DNA from: Gracilariopsis chorda
Taxonomy: Eukaryota > Rhodophyta > Florideophyceae > Gracilariales > Gracilariaceae
Length of the DNA stretch: 64,000 bases
Direction of reading: 5' to 3'
Assembly (NCBI GenBank): GCA_003194525.1
Contig: NBIV01000108.1
Coordinates: 1 to 64,000, forward strand
The position numbers and the translations under genes are program-made. The notes below the pieces were generated by a model. The model was not told the origin of the DNA. It saw only the letters and a program-made list of their open reading frames with translations, and searched no databases. Below, one piece after another: positions 1 to 8,982 of this stretch (its first letter is position 1; every line of letters starts with the position of its first letter).

Positions 1-167
1 TTCTTCGCCTTCACCTCCCTGCGCGAAGTCGCGACAGGTGTCCCTGGTCTTACAAACCGGCTTTCGCCGTTGACACCTCTGGGAGGGCTCTACCCAACTG
101 GGTTCCCTCGTGAGAGGAAGATCCCGGACGTCTTTCGGTGTTTTTCCCCTTTGGGCATTGCACCACA
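1..167 (+). repeat. 5' LTR, 3'-terminal part only
   Basis: This stretch matches 9623-9788 base for base except for five one-base insertions or deletions. Both copies end in GCACCACA, and the left copy is followed three bases later by a TGG-initiated primer-binding site. The rest of the LTR lies left of the window, so the insertion-site duplication cannot be read. Confidence 0.93.
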
Positions 168-170
168 AAG

Positions 171-192
171 TGGTCTCCCGACCTAGAATCGG
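171..192 (+). promoter_or_regulatory. Primer-binding site (minus-strand priming by a tRNA)
   Basis: The tract starts TGGTCTCCCGACC three bases after the LTR end. Its reverse complement ends in CCA and reads like the acceptor strand plus T-arm of a tRNA (CGATTCTAGG, a 7-nt acceptor strand, A, CCA). It does not begin TGGTATCAGAG as the common initiator-Met sites do. I could not assign the tRNA. A poly-T run follows at about 193-202. Confidence 0.6.
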
Positions 193-272
193 TTTTTTTT
201 TTCCCTCTTACGAGGTTTGTTTTTTATTTACCGGAAGTTCCGTGATCGTTTCCCGCGTAACGGTATTTTCTC

Positions 273-2448
273 ATGTCGAGAAATCCCTCCGACGCGGAGC
301 CAGTGGTTACGCGTAGTCGCTCCCGCGACAACGCGGACACTTCCGAAGTTCGGTTCGTACCCGTATCCCTATACGGACAAGTTCCAGCCGTGCTGGCGCC
401 GCTTCATCGCGAATGATACCCCCGACCGGGAACCCCGGAACCTCCTTTTGCCCTCGTTACACCCCCGCAGGGAATGCAGCATCGACTCCGGCTGTTTGCC
501 GCAGTGCCCCAGGCCACCCCGGCCTGCTCCCGCTGTCGCGGCTATCAAGCCCCCGTTGGAAACGGGCGATAACACCCCCCAGGGGACTTCCCTGGAATCC
601 CAGGTCCGCGCTCTGTGGACCGCCCACGACACCCTTGTAGGGGAACTAAAATTCCCTCCAAGAGGTGTTCTCGGCAACCCCCGTAAAGGAGGTCGCCGAG
701 GAACTCCGTATTTTACGGTCTGACGTCAACTCCGTGTTGGAGAGTTTGGGACAACCCGCCGCCTTCATCGAAGGAGTTGAAGCCCGATTTGATCGGATTG
801 GTGCCCGCCTGGAGAGCTGGAGCAGTTCGTCCTCATGGACAAAACCATCCCCGGGTGATCCGGTAAACGAGCATCGCACAACGACCAGCTTTCTGGGAAG
901 AAGAAACGCCGTCACCGACGGAAACATCACCGAAAATATTCGGACTCCGATTCTTCGACATCGTCGGACTCACCCGAAAACCATTCGGTTTAGCTCGAGC
1001 TCCTCGGACTCCGACTCGGAGGACGAGAAGCGAGGCTACTCCTCCCGCTCGAAGCGGTCATCGGCCACTGAAGGTGTGGTCCGAACCCGCCAGAAGGGGA
1101 GAAGACACCCGGTCTCCGGGAATTGAAACCGACAAACCCGGATTACCGGAAGCTTTTTATCATACCAGTACTACCGGCTTGAAGATTCGTCACTTGGACG
1201 TACGCCCCGTGGTACGGGAAAGGTGCGAGAATGCATTAAGCGAATGCAGCTCTCGCTCCGCAACTAGTATTTTACTGGAGAGGACCCAGTCCTAGTACTG
1301 GATTTCCTATCCCGCTTTGTAGCGGAGGCCGATATCCTCGGTATGAATGAGGGACAAGCCTATTTGGCTTTACTGTATTTCTTACGGGGAGTGGCGGAGG
1401 ACCAATACAACTCTATCAGAGGATCTTCTCGTGCCTCCGAGGGAGGGTTACTTGCTGGCCGGAGGCTGTGCAGTATCTTCTGCGCTCCTACGCCACCAAC
1501 ACCGCTATTCAGCAGGCTATCCTCGCTTTGCGAGATACACGCCAGCGTGCTGGAGAGACCGAGACCGATTACTCGGTGCGCCTTAACAAGGCTTTCCACA
1601 GATGTGGTAACGTATACCCCGCTGGGGAGCGCAGTACCATGTTCATTGATGGTCTTGACCCGGCAATCCGGAGTTTAGTTACCCGTTATCGGGAGGACAA
1701 GCGAAGGATCACCTACCTCGAGCTGGTCCAACACGCTCGAGCGGAAGGGGATGCACTTCGTGCAAGAACTCCGAACAATCGGTCTAAATCCGCCAAGGCG
1801 TTGTTGCTGGAAAGCGAAGCTTCCTCTCTCCCGCTCACCGCGGATGGGAACCCTGGACAGGGATTTGATACCGTGCATTTAGCGCAGGGGGATGGTGTGT
1901 CGATACCCACCAGTGAGTTACCGTCAACGACGGAGATGACCCATGATACGGGAACAGAAGATCCCGTTCTATACGGTGGTAACAGTCGGGTTCAACCCCA
2001 ACGACTCCCGTTTTCAAACGGTCAATCCCGTTATCAACGGCCTGGATGGACTGACACCCGCCCTGCGGTTCGCTTCTCCGATACTCGGAATAATAATCCG
2101 CGTGTCGCGGTGCTGGCTCTCATTTGCCACCTGTGCTATGCCCATGGCCATACCTCTCCTCAGTGTATTTGTTCACTGAAGGATATGGCCAAGGTGGTGG
2201 CAAATTATGAGGCCCTCACTCCAGAGGAGAAACGTTCCGTCCCGACGGCTTCCTACCTCCGTGCTAAAACGGACTTTTCTCACGCCCTACCACAGACCCC
2301 GCGTGCGCGGCAAGCTTCATACACCCCGATTCGGGAGATCACGCAACCATCCGTTGCAACCCCCGCTTATGCGGATAGAAGCCCCCGTCAACGGGATGAA
2401 GCACTCGTTGTCGAGGAAACCAACCCACCGCCGAAGGCGGAAAACTAA
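273..2448 (+). pseudogene. gag of the gypsy element, frame broken
   Basis: A Met-Ser-Arg start at 273 fits a Gag N-terminus but stops at 414. Gag-like sequence then moves between frames: a coiled-coil-like segment near 665-840, a capsid-like segment from 1343, and a long open part 1468-2448. The last part has the helical capsid region (about 1468-1780) and a CCHC zinc knuckle, C-x2-C-x4-H-x4-C, at about 2125-2166. In Ty3-type elements this protein builds the particle and packages the RNA. At least four frame changes are needed to read it through. Given the indel-only LTR divergence these may be real decay or uncorrected base-calling errors. Confidence 0.75.
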
Positions 2449-2465
2449 CTGAGGGAGTCTCCCCT

Positions 2466-3422
2466 TTGGGAGAGGCGTCCTCAGAAACGAGGCTGTTGGC
2501 GCCCGAGGCGTCCTCGCCTCGCTCCCCGGTGAAAGTCCTCTCGAGGAAAGACACCGCTGACGCGGACTCTGTGCACCTCGGTGTGTTGCGTCGCCCGTGG
2601 ATACGGAGTAAAAATCCCCGGATTCCCGGTAGAGTCTTGGTCTTGGCCAAGCGCAATTATAAGGTCTATGCCGACCTTGGCCTTGACCCCCAGTTTATGG
2701 TGAGGTTTCTCACCGTCCTGGATACAGGTGCAGGCCCCAACTTCGTTGTGGAATCATTGTTACCCCCGCTTGTGCGGTCTCGTATCCGCTCTGACGCGGT
2801 CCCCGACATTTCGGATGCGAATAACAACCCGTTACAAACGGTGGGCACAGTGGACCTCGTTGTGAGACTTGGTACCTCCGTGGTGAAGTTGGACTTCATC
2901 GTTTGCCGTTCATTGGCAGCACCAGTCATACTGGGATGTGATTACTGCGACAGATTTGTCGACGCAATCAGGCCCCGCCTCAGGCGTGTAGAACTTGACG
3001 ACGGATCGTCGGTTCCGATTGTTCGCCGCCCGCTAAAGCGGTCCTCTCGGAAACAAGTTCCGCTCCCTGCTGCGCAGGAACCACCGCCCGCGTCCCGCGA
3101 GTCCACCAAGCTCCGCGTCGCTGCCTCTGTTTCTATACCGGCTGAGTCCCAAGTCTGGGTGCAGGTAAATTCCCGTCAACACGGTCTTCGGGTTATACAA
3201 CCCCTCGCCTCGTTGTACGAGAAATCCCAGCTGGCGCTGGCTAATGGAATTGTCTCCATTTCCCCGGATGTCCCTTTCCGGATATTGGTTGCCAACCTTG
3301 GCAAACACCCCCAGTATCTGGTCAAACACCAAGTAATTGGGGAGTGTAACCCCCCATCCTATGGGAATGCTGCCAACAAAGATGACAGCCGCCGATGTAC
3401 TCGGAGTTACCACCTCTTCTGA
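2466..3422 (+). CDS. Retroelement aspartic protease region
   Basis: A 318-residue open frame. The catalytic motif DTGAGPN lies at 2721-2741, within the usual hydrophobic setting of retropepsins. About 45 residues later comes a beta-rich segment with a V-I-L-G-C-D motif (about 2923-2943), the ILG flap-distal motif of this family. The frame starts 17 bases after gag ends and in a different frame. It overlaps the RT frame by about 85 bases. The enzyme would cleave the Gag-Pol precursor. Met at 2466 is only the first Met of the open frame. Expression from gag by frameshift or reinitiation is an inference. Confidence 0.8.
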   Translation: MGEASSETRLLAPEASSPRSPVKVLSRKDTADADSVHLGVLRRPWIRSKNPRIPGRVLVLAKRNYKVYADLGLDPQFMVRFLTVLDTGAGPNFVVESLLPPLVRSRIRSDAVPDISDANNNPLQTVGTVDLVVRLGTSVVKLDFIVCRSLAAPVILGCDYCDRFVDAIRPRLRRVELDDGSSVPIVRRPLKRSSRKQVPLPAAQEPPPASRESTKLRVAASVSIPAESQVWVQVNSRQHGLRVIQPLASLYEKSQLALANGIVSISPDVPFRILVANLGKHPQYLVKHQVIGECNPPSYGNAANKDDSRRCTRSYHLF

Positions 3423-5946
3423 GGAGTTCGCCCCGCCGTCCGAAGACGTCAAGTCTAAGGAGGGGGAGGAAAGCGCTACTTCAGCGCCGAACATACCGAG
3501 TAACTCGGAATTGCGAACCACACCTGTTCCACAGGACAATGCTCCATCGAGCAATGACCGGATTGATCCGGAAAAAGCACTTGAAGCGCTGGACTTCAGC
3601 CACGTGCCAGAGTCGCACCGCGACAAACTCCGTACTATGTTACGGGAATTCACCACAATGTGGGATGGCTCGCTTGGCGAGATTAATGCAACGGAACACC
3701 GGATCGATTTAATCCCCGGTGCGCGACCGGTTGCACAACCCCCTTACAGGGCAGGTCCGAAAGCTCGGGAAGAGGAGCAGTCCCAGGTGGACAAGATGCT
3801 CCGCGCAGGTGTGATTGAGCCCGCTCAATCACCCTGGGCATCCCCAGTTGTACTGGCTTTAAAGGCCGACGGAACCTGGAGGTTCTGTGTCGACTACCGC
3901 CGGCTCAATGCCGTGACTGTTAGGGACACGTACCCCATCCCTCGTATGGACGAGTGCATTGACTCCCTTGGAGACGCCACCGTGTTCACGGCCCTTGATG
4001 CCAATTGGGGATATTGGCAAGTACCTGTCAGACAGGAGGATCGCGACAAAACCGCATTCACCTGCCATGCAGGAACGTACCGCTTCAAGCGGATGCCATT
4101 TGGGTTAACCAACGCCCCCGCCACCTTTCAGCGTGCAGTAGATATTCTACTCAACCGCTTTAAGTGGCGGAGTTGTCTGGTCTATCTTGATGATATCATC
4201 ATCTTCTCCAACTCGTTGGATGACCATCTCACTCACGTCCGAGACGTGCTCACCGTACTCCGCGATGCGGGAATTACCCTCAAGTTGAGGAAATGCGAGT
4301 TTTTCACAGATACTGTGAAGTATCTGGGTCACATTATCCGTCCTGGACGGTTAGCGATCGAGAAAGCTCGAGTCAAATCCCTCGTTGAGGCGAAAGAACC
4401 CCGTACTCAAACGGAACTGCGCTCCTTTCTGGGGCTGGTCAACGTCTATCGACGGTTTATCCCGAACTTTTCGGATACTGCAGCGCCCCTGAACGCGTTG
4501 TTGCGAAAGGGGAACCCCCCAAAACTGGGAATATTTACGCCCGAGCAATCGGAAGCCTTCAACTCCTTAAAGGAGGCTGTCACATCAGCACCAATCCTAC
4601 ATCTCCCAAAACTTGGGTTGCCATACTCCGTAGATACGGACTCGAGCGACTACCAAGTCGGGTGTGCTCTTTTTCAAACCACCCCCGAGGGGGAACGGCA
4701 TCCAATTGGTTATTGGTCACGTTCACTCAATGTTCATGAGCGGAACTACTCCGTATCGGAGAAAGAGTGCCTCGCCGTCGTATGGGCGATGACCACTCTG
4801 CGCCCCTACCTTATGGGAATTCACTTCACCGTGTACACGGATCATTCCTCATTGAGGTGGTTGATGAATATATCCGACCCGTCGGGACGCCTCATGCGCT
4901 GGAGACTCCGCCTCGCGGAATATGAATTTCAAGTCATTTATAAAAAGGGCGCGCAGAACACTCAGGCCGACGCTTTATCGCGGTTACCCACAAGTGGGGA
5001 AGCACTCCCAACGGAGGATGATGAAGTCCCATGTTTCATAGCCATAGACCCGGATGATCCGGAATGTGCCGTCGAGGCTGGGCCAGAAAACTGGGACGAG
5101 GATGCTGACTTTGACGAACTACTCGGATCGCGAGATGAATCTGAGAACCCGTTACTGGGAAACTTTGTACCGGTATCACCGGAAGAAATGATCCGAGAAC
5201 AATTCGGCGACCCATTCTGTACGAGAATTCGTGCCCGTATCAACGGTGGTGAAGATCTCCCTTTCGGGGTAAACGACAAAGGCTACCTCGTAAGGAAGGT
5301 CGAAGGCCACCCACAGATTGTGGTACCTCATTCCCTGCAGTCGCGGGTGTTACATCTATCACACTACGCCCCCATTGGAGGTCACCCAGGTGGGAGGAAA
5401 CTCTACCTAACCCTGCGAAGGGATTTCTATTGGCCCGCAATGGCGGTGGACTGCTACGCAACTGTGCGGTTTTGTAGCGAATGCGCGAAGAATCGCGTCA
5501 AACTCCGCAAAAATGCGAAGAAGATGAAACTATTCCCCGCAAGGGCGCCGCTCGAGTTTATTGCGATCGATATTCTCGGACCATTACTCACCACGAAACG
5601 TGGAAACAAGTTTCTACTTGTCATTACCGACCGCTTTTCTAAGCTGGTACGGACTGTCCCTCTTCGGAGGATAACCGCTCTCACGGTAGCCCAGGCTCCG
5701 GTGACGCACTGGATTTTTGTCTACGGTCCCCCTGTAGAGGTGCTCTCTGACAACGGGAAGCAGTTCGTGAGCAAGTTCTTCCAGGACGTTTGTCGCATCC
5801 TGGATGTCAAGAACTTGTTCACGACTACCTACCACCCCCCCAGTGTAATGGGCAAGTTGAACGGTTTAACCGGACGTTACTCGCGGCGTTACGTTCCTAC
5901 GTCGCTGACCACCCAACGAATTGGGATCTCTACGCTGATGCGGTAA
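3337..5946 (+). CDS. Retroelement polymerase: reverse transcriptase, RNase H, N-terminal integrase
   Basis: A continuous 869-residue frame. RT core motifs run from about 3740 to 4330, with the catalytic YLDD at 4183-4194. RNase H follows, with VDTDSSD near 4630 and the TDHSSL block near 4840. A short linker leads to the integrase HHCC zinc region (about 5365-5490) and the first two catalytic acidic residues: ID in IDILG near 5566, and D in SDNGKQF near 5748. The frame is lost at a run of seven C (5835-5841). The third catalytic residue, E, is therefore in the next frame. Match to Ty3/gypsy Pol is clear from the motifs alone. Confidence 0.93.
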   Translation: MGSVTPHPMGMLPTKMTAADVLGVTTSSEEFAPPSEDVKSKEGEESATSAPNIPSNSELRTTPVPQDNAPSSNDRIDPEKALEALDFSHVPESHRDKLRTMLREFTTMWDGSLGEINATEHRIDLIPGARPVAQPPYRAGPKAREEEQSQVDKMLRAGVIEPAQSPWASPVVLALKADGTWRFCVDYRRLNAVTVRDTYPIPRMDECIDSLGDATVFTALDANWGYWQVPVRQEDRDKTAFTCHAGTYRFKRMPFGLTNAPATFQRAVDILLNRFKWRSCLVYLDDIIIFSNSLDDHLTHVRDVLTVLRDAGITLKLRKCEFFTDTVKYLGHIIRPGRLAIEKARVKSLVEAKEPRTQTELRSFLGLVNVYRRFIPNFSDTAAPLNALLRKGNPPKLGIFTPEQSEAFNSLKEAVTSAPILHLPKLGLPYSVDTDSSDYQVGCALFQTTPEGERHPIGYWSRSLNVHERNYSVSEKECLAVVWAMTTLRPYLMGIHFTVYTDHSSLRWLMNISDPSGRLMRWRLRLAEYEFQVIYKKGAQNTQADALSRLPTSGEALPTEDDEVPCFIAIDPDDPECAVEAGPENWDEDADFDELLGSRDESENPLLGNFVPVSPEEMIREQFGDPFCTRIRARINGGEDLPFGVNDKGYLVRKVEGHPQIVVPHSLQSRVLHLSHYAPIGGHPGGRKLYLTLRRDFYWPAMAVDCYATVRFCSECAKNRVKLRKNAKKMKLFPARAPLEFIAIDILGPLLTTKRGNKFLLVITDRFSKLVRTVPLRRITALTVAQAPVTHWIFVYGPPVEVLSDNGKQFVSKFFQDVCRILDVKNLFTTTYHPPSVMGKLNGLTGRYSRRYVPTSLTTQRIGISTLMR
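3453..3470 (+). repeat. Internal polypurine-tract-like repeat, copy 1
   Basis: The 18-mer GTCTAAGGAGGGGGAGGA occurs here and again at 6644-6661. A related sequence (GTCTTAGGGGGGGA) is the 3' polypurine tract. Purine tracts prime plus-strand synthesis, so this could be an internal priming site. Confidence 0.55.
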
Positions 5947-7490
5947 CCTATGCGTACAATACGCAGGTACACCGGACTACCGGAGTTTCGCTATTCGAGT
6001 TAGTTCTATCTAGAACACCCCCGCCTGTGGCGCTGGAACCCCAAGCTACCTTGGACAATTTCCCATCTGTGGGTATCTACCGGCAGCAATGGAAGCAATG
6101 GCTTTCCAAGCTGGTCCCCGCGGCGCGGAAGTCTATGGCACGGGCCCAAGCCGCTTACAAGCGGGATTTTGACGCTCGCTTGCGAGGAAAACCGTCCCCG
6201 AATCGGGCAAATAACTACGCCTTCATCAGGAAGGAATACTACAACCCGGAACGGGAGAAGCGTCACAAACTCTCGCTTGTGGCGGATGGACCCTTCAAGG
6301 TGATCTATGTTAACACCGACACTGTCGTGGTAGAGATGGGGGACACGCACGAACGGATTTCCCGTGATCGTGTTGTCCTTGCCCCTCTTCCCTCGTCAGA
6401 GGTAGTCCTGGGTCCAGGCAACCCCGTTTCTACGGACTCCGCTACACCGGAACAATCCGGGAGTACTAGATCTACGGTACTACCACACCCCAGCCGGGGA
6501 CTCTCAGACCTACCGACTCTGTCGGACTCACCGGCTCAGCCAGGTAATTCGGGCCCCTCAGCGCCCGCCCCTACCACATCTGCCCCACTGGCGCGCATTT
6601 ATACCCGCCAGGCGGGGAATGTTATCCCTTATCCCGCCGCTCCGTCTAAGGAGGGGGAGGAGAACACTCGTTTTCGAGGAACGATATCACCGTCGCAACG
6701 GGAAACACACCGTAACATACGGAACACTGACCATGGAGCACGGAGTATGTCACGCGACACTAATCCCCCGTTCCCGGGCAGTGCTGTGCAACAGGAACCA
6801 GACGCGCAGGCCCCGCAAAAGCGGCAAATACACCGTTTGTCACGGGAAAACGAGAAGCCTCACTCCAATCCCGCAGCAGCGGAAAGGCAATCGCCCGATG
6901 CCTCGAAGCCGCCGTTGGCGGAAGTCCCTGCGGAAGCGGTTCAATCAGGTCGATCAGACCCGCGCCCTGCGGAGAAGGGGCGCCCAGATACGCCGGCCTC
7001 ACAGGGGAATACCCACACCCCTCTTGGGGAAAAAGGCAGCCAAGCCGCAGTTGAAGCTTTAAGCCGTGGCTCGCAAGCACCGGAAACGCCTCCCGTCGTT
7101 GACGGAATCGAAGCCCCCGCTACGGGGAATAATTTGCGCCAACCCCCGCATCGCTGCGGCGAAGAACCGAGGAACTCGGGAATAACGCGCGCCATCGCAC
7201 GCTCGAAACCGGTCGTACCGGACGCTGCTCCTCCTCACGGAGATGGTGCACTGCGCTCAGCGGCAATTCCCCTGAAAAGGGTGTCATCGGCACCTGCCCA
7301 GAACCCCCCAAAGGGGAATTTTGACCAAAATACCGGTGTACCGGAGTTAGCCCCATGCAACCCGTCAGTAGCCGGGGACACCACGGCGTCGCCGGAACGT
7401 ATGGTGCAGAGCGCTCGTGCGCCTGGCAGGGAGGCGGTTTGCCACCCAATCACCGTGTCGCACGGGACCCCCAGGGGATTGTGGAAATGA
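5790..7490 (+). CDS. Integrase C-terminal half plus long low-complexity linker (frame-shifted continuation of Pol)
   Basis: This frame resumes integrase directly after the C7 run at 5835-5841, with NGQVERFNRTL carrying the catalytic glutamate near 5857. The GPY/F-like C-terminal domain follows (about 6180-6390). The frame then continues for roughly 350 codons of Pro/Ser/Arg/Glu-rich sequence without a recognised fold, packed with short inverted repeats. It ends at 7490 just before the chromodomain frame takes over. The Met at 5790 is not a likely start, because this is one half of a split gene. An indel in the C7 run would account for the split. Confidence 0.85.
   Translation: MSHPGCQELVHDYLPPPQCNGQVERFNRTLLAALRSYVADHPTNWDLYADAVTYAYNTQVHRTTGVSLFELVLSRTPPPVALEPQATLDNFPSVGIYRQQWKQWLSKLVPAARKSMARAQAAYKRDFDARLRGKPSPNRANNYAFIRKEYYNPEREKRHKLSLVADGPFKVIYVNTDTVVVEMGDTHERISRDRVVLAPLPSSEVVLGPGNPVSTDSATPEQSGSTRSTVLPHPSRGLSDLPTLSDSPAQPGNSGPSAPAPTTSAPLARIYTRQAGNVIPYPAAPSKEGEENTRFRGTISPSQRETHRNIRNTDHGARSMSRDTNPPFPGSAVQQEPDAQAPQKRQIHRLSRENEKPHSNPAAAERQSPDASKPPLAEVPAEAVQSGRSDPRPAEKGRPDTPASQGNTHTPLGEKGSQAAVEALSRGSQAPETPPVVDGIEAPATGNNLRQPPHRCGEEPRNSGITRAIARSKPVVPDAAPPHGDGALRSAAIPLKRVSSAPAQNPPKGNFDQNTGVPELAPCNPSVAGDTTASPERMVQSARAPGREAVCHPITVSHGTPRGLWK
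6644..6661 (+). repeat. Internal polypurine-tract-like repeat, copy 2
   Basis: Exact second copy of the 18-mer at 3453-3470. It sits in the low-complexity linker in frame 3 of this window, whereas copy 1 is in frame 1, so protein sequence does not explain the identity. Confidence 0.55.
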
Positions 7491-8029
7491 CGATCCCGCA
7501 GGAGCGGTCATCTTCCCGCAAACTCGCGGTTCGTGAGTTCAACCGCGAAGGCGGAGCCCAAGTCCCCCGCCGACTGGCGGTTCGCCCGACCTACCGTGAA
7601 GACGGGAACAACGACACCCCAATGGGGAATGACTTGCCGGGGAAAACCGTGACACCACACACCCTCTTGAGGGATATTTTCCCGCATGAGCAGCGGCCAC
7701 TAGGACATCGCACGGCAACGTCGGAGTTATCGCCGAACACCCTGCTAAGGGACATTATACCGCACAGCGGGCAGCCCCCGCAGGGAAGTACAACCACCAC
7801 CCGGCACGGCCGGCAGGTCTACGAACGAGAGTTCGTAGTAGACCGACTTGTCGGACACACCTGGGACCAGGATGGTATTCTACAATACCGCGTCCGCTGG
7901 TACGGGTACGACCCCAGTGGGGATACGTGGGAGCCAATTGACCACCTCCCGCGGTCGCAGGTCCTGCGATACCACCGTCAAACGGGAACTGCAGCCCCAG
8001 CCACGCTGGTTAATGCCCAAGTTGGGTAA
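7355..8029 (+). CDS. Chromodomain tail of the integrase polyprotein
   Basis: A chromodomain occupies about 7828-7977: REFVVDRLVG, then LQYRVRWYGY, then DTWEPIDHL. This is the usual order Y/F-V-D-x-I/L, W-x-G-Y, T-W-E-P. In chromoviruses the domain sits at the integrase C-terminus and steers insertion toward particular chromatin. Here it lies about 450 residues beyond the integrase core, much further than usual. It is in a third frame relative to 3337-5946 and 5790-7490. The frame change lies in the 7355-7490 overlap. Confidence 0.85.
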   Translation: MQPVSSRGHHGVAGTYGAERSCAWQGGGLPPNHRVARDPQGIVEMTIPQERSSSRKLAVREFNREGGAQVPRRLAVRPTYREDGNNDTPMGNDLPGKTVTPHTLLRDIFPHEQRPLGHRTATSELSPNTLLRDIIPHSGQPPQGSTTTTRHGRQVYEREFVVDRLVGHTWDQDGILQYRVRWYGYDPSGDTWEPIDHLPRSQVLRYHRQTGTAAPATLVNAQVG

Positions 8030-8135
8030 CGTTGCCGCGCGAGCGGAGAGCGAAAGGAAAGGATAACAAGGCAAAGTCCGTCGAAGACGGGGAACTCAAC
8101 CGAGAAGCACCGTTCTAAACGGGAAAGTTTATTCA

Positions 8136-8154
8136 GGGGAGCAGCTAGCTCCCC
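8136..8154 (+). other. Strong hairpin after the pol stop
   Basis: A 7-bp perfect stem GGGGAGC / GCTCCCC with a 5-nt loop, about 105 bases after the chromodomain frame stops. Its arm order (G arm first) is opposite to the many small hairpins in this element. Its role is unknown. Confidence 0.55.
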
Positions 8155-8220
8155 ACAATACTACACTACACTAACTGGCATAGCCAGGGAAAGAAGAACC
8201 AGGAAACTGGACCAGAGGTT

Positions 8221-8910
8221 TCACTCACCCCCATCGTCCGGGGCGTAACCCCCAGCAAGGCGGTAGGCCAACGCGTCCGCCATGGTGGTGACATCCCCCG
8301 ATACCTCGGCAGCGCTAAGACCGGCACCCCGGAGGAAACGTGCGATGATCTCGTTTTCATTCGCCGTCACCCCGCTGGGGATAGAAGGTCCGGCACTTGC
8401 CGCCGAAGGGTCAGCAGCCGGCTCGGCCGGAGATGCCCCCTCTGGGAAAGCTTCCGCGCTAGCGCCGGTTTCCTCTACGTCCATCTCCCCGGGTTCTTCG
8501 GGTTCGTTATCGACCATTGGGTCATCCCCGCCGTATGCGCGGTAGTAGTCGTCGGAATCGACGTACCCCACCGGGTGGTCTTCCGGCACATGCCGGGGCG
8601 TATCGCGAAGCTCGCGCGCCTCCTCGGAGGATCCCACCGAAGGTGGTAATGCGAAGGGATGGTCGGCTTCAGCAGCCGTATTTCCCGGTTGTACCGGAAG
8701 TTGATCGCCCTGAGGCAGGGGAACCGACCGGAAACCGGTGGTATATCGCCAGAGAGACCTCGGAGGTTGGCTGTGGTGGTGGATGTTGTTTGTCGGAGTA
8801 CGCTCGGTGACGAGGAAGCGCGAAGGCGAGGCGAGGAAATGACAGCTGCAGTAGCAGGAGGTATTGACTCTGGTGCAGAGGGATTTACCGGAGAACCGGA
8901 GACGGCGCAC
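8221..8910 (-). CDS. Antisense ORF between pol and the 3' LTR, unknown function
   Basis: A 229-residue open frame opposite to gag-pol, starting about 60 bases inside the 3' purine tract and ending about 190 bases after pol. The middle is strongly acidic (DDYYRAYGGDD, then PEEPGEMDVEE). The C-terminal 45 residues look like a compact helical segment (ENEIIARFLRGAGLSAAEV). No family is recognised. Antisense or extra ORFs at exactly this place are known in some plant Ty3/gypsy lineages (Tat/Athila), so position argues for a real gene. Chance openness in GC-rich DNA is the alternative. Confidence 0.4.
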   Translation of the reverse strand: MRRLRFSGKSLCTRVNTSCYCSCHFLASPSRFLVTERTPTNNIHHHSQPPRSLWRYTTGFRSVPLPQGDQLPVQPGNTAAEADHPFALPPSVGSSEEARELRDTPRHVPEDHPVGYVDSDDYYRAYGGDDPMVDNEPEEPGEMDVEETGASAEAFPEGASPAEPAADPSAASAGPSIPSGVTANENEIIARFLRGAGLSAAEVSGDVTTMADALAYRLAGGYAPDDGGE

Positions 8911-8966
8911 GCGCTTTTATCACCCGTTTTCGTCTGGGAATCCTCCGCGTCCGCGGTCGTTTTCCC

Positions 8967-8980
8967 GTCTTAGGGGGGGA
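8967..8980 (+). promoter_or_regulatory. 3' polypurine tract
   Basis: GTCTTAGGGGGGGA lies just before the TG that best fits the 3' LTR start. Position and composition match the plus-strand primer site of LTR retroelements. Confidence 0.65.
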
Positions 8981-8982
8981 TA

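Noticed and set aside
3033-3656. 207-codon minus-strand frame across the protease region
   Set aside because: It lies wholly opposite strongly conserved protease and polymerase sequence and shows no motif.
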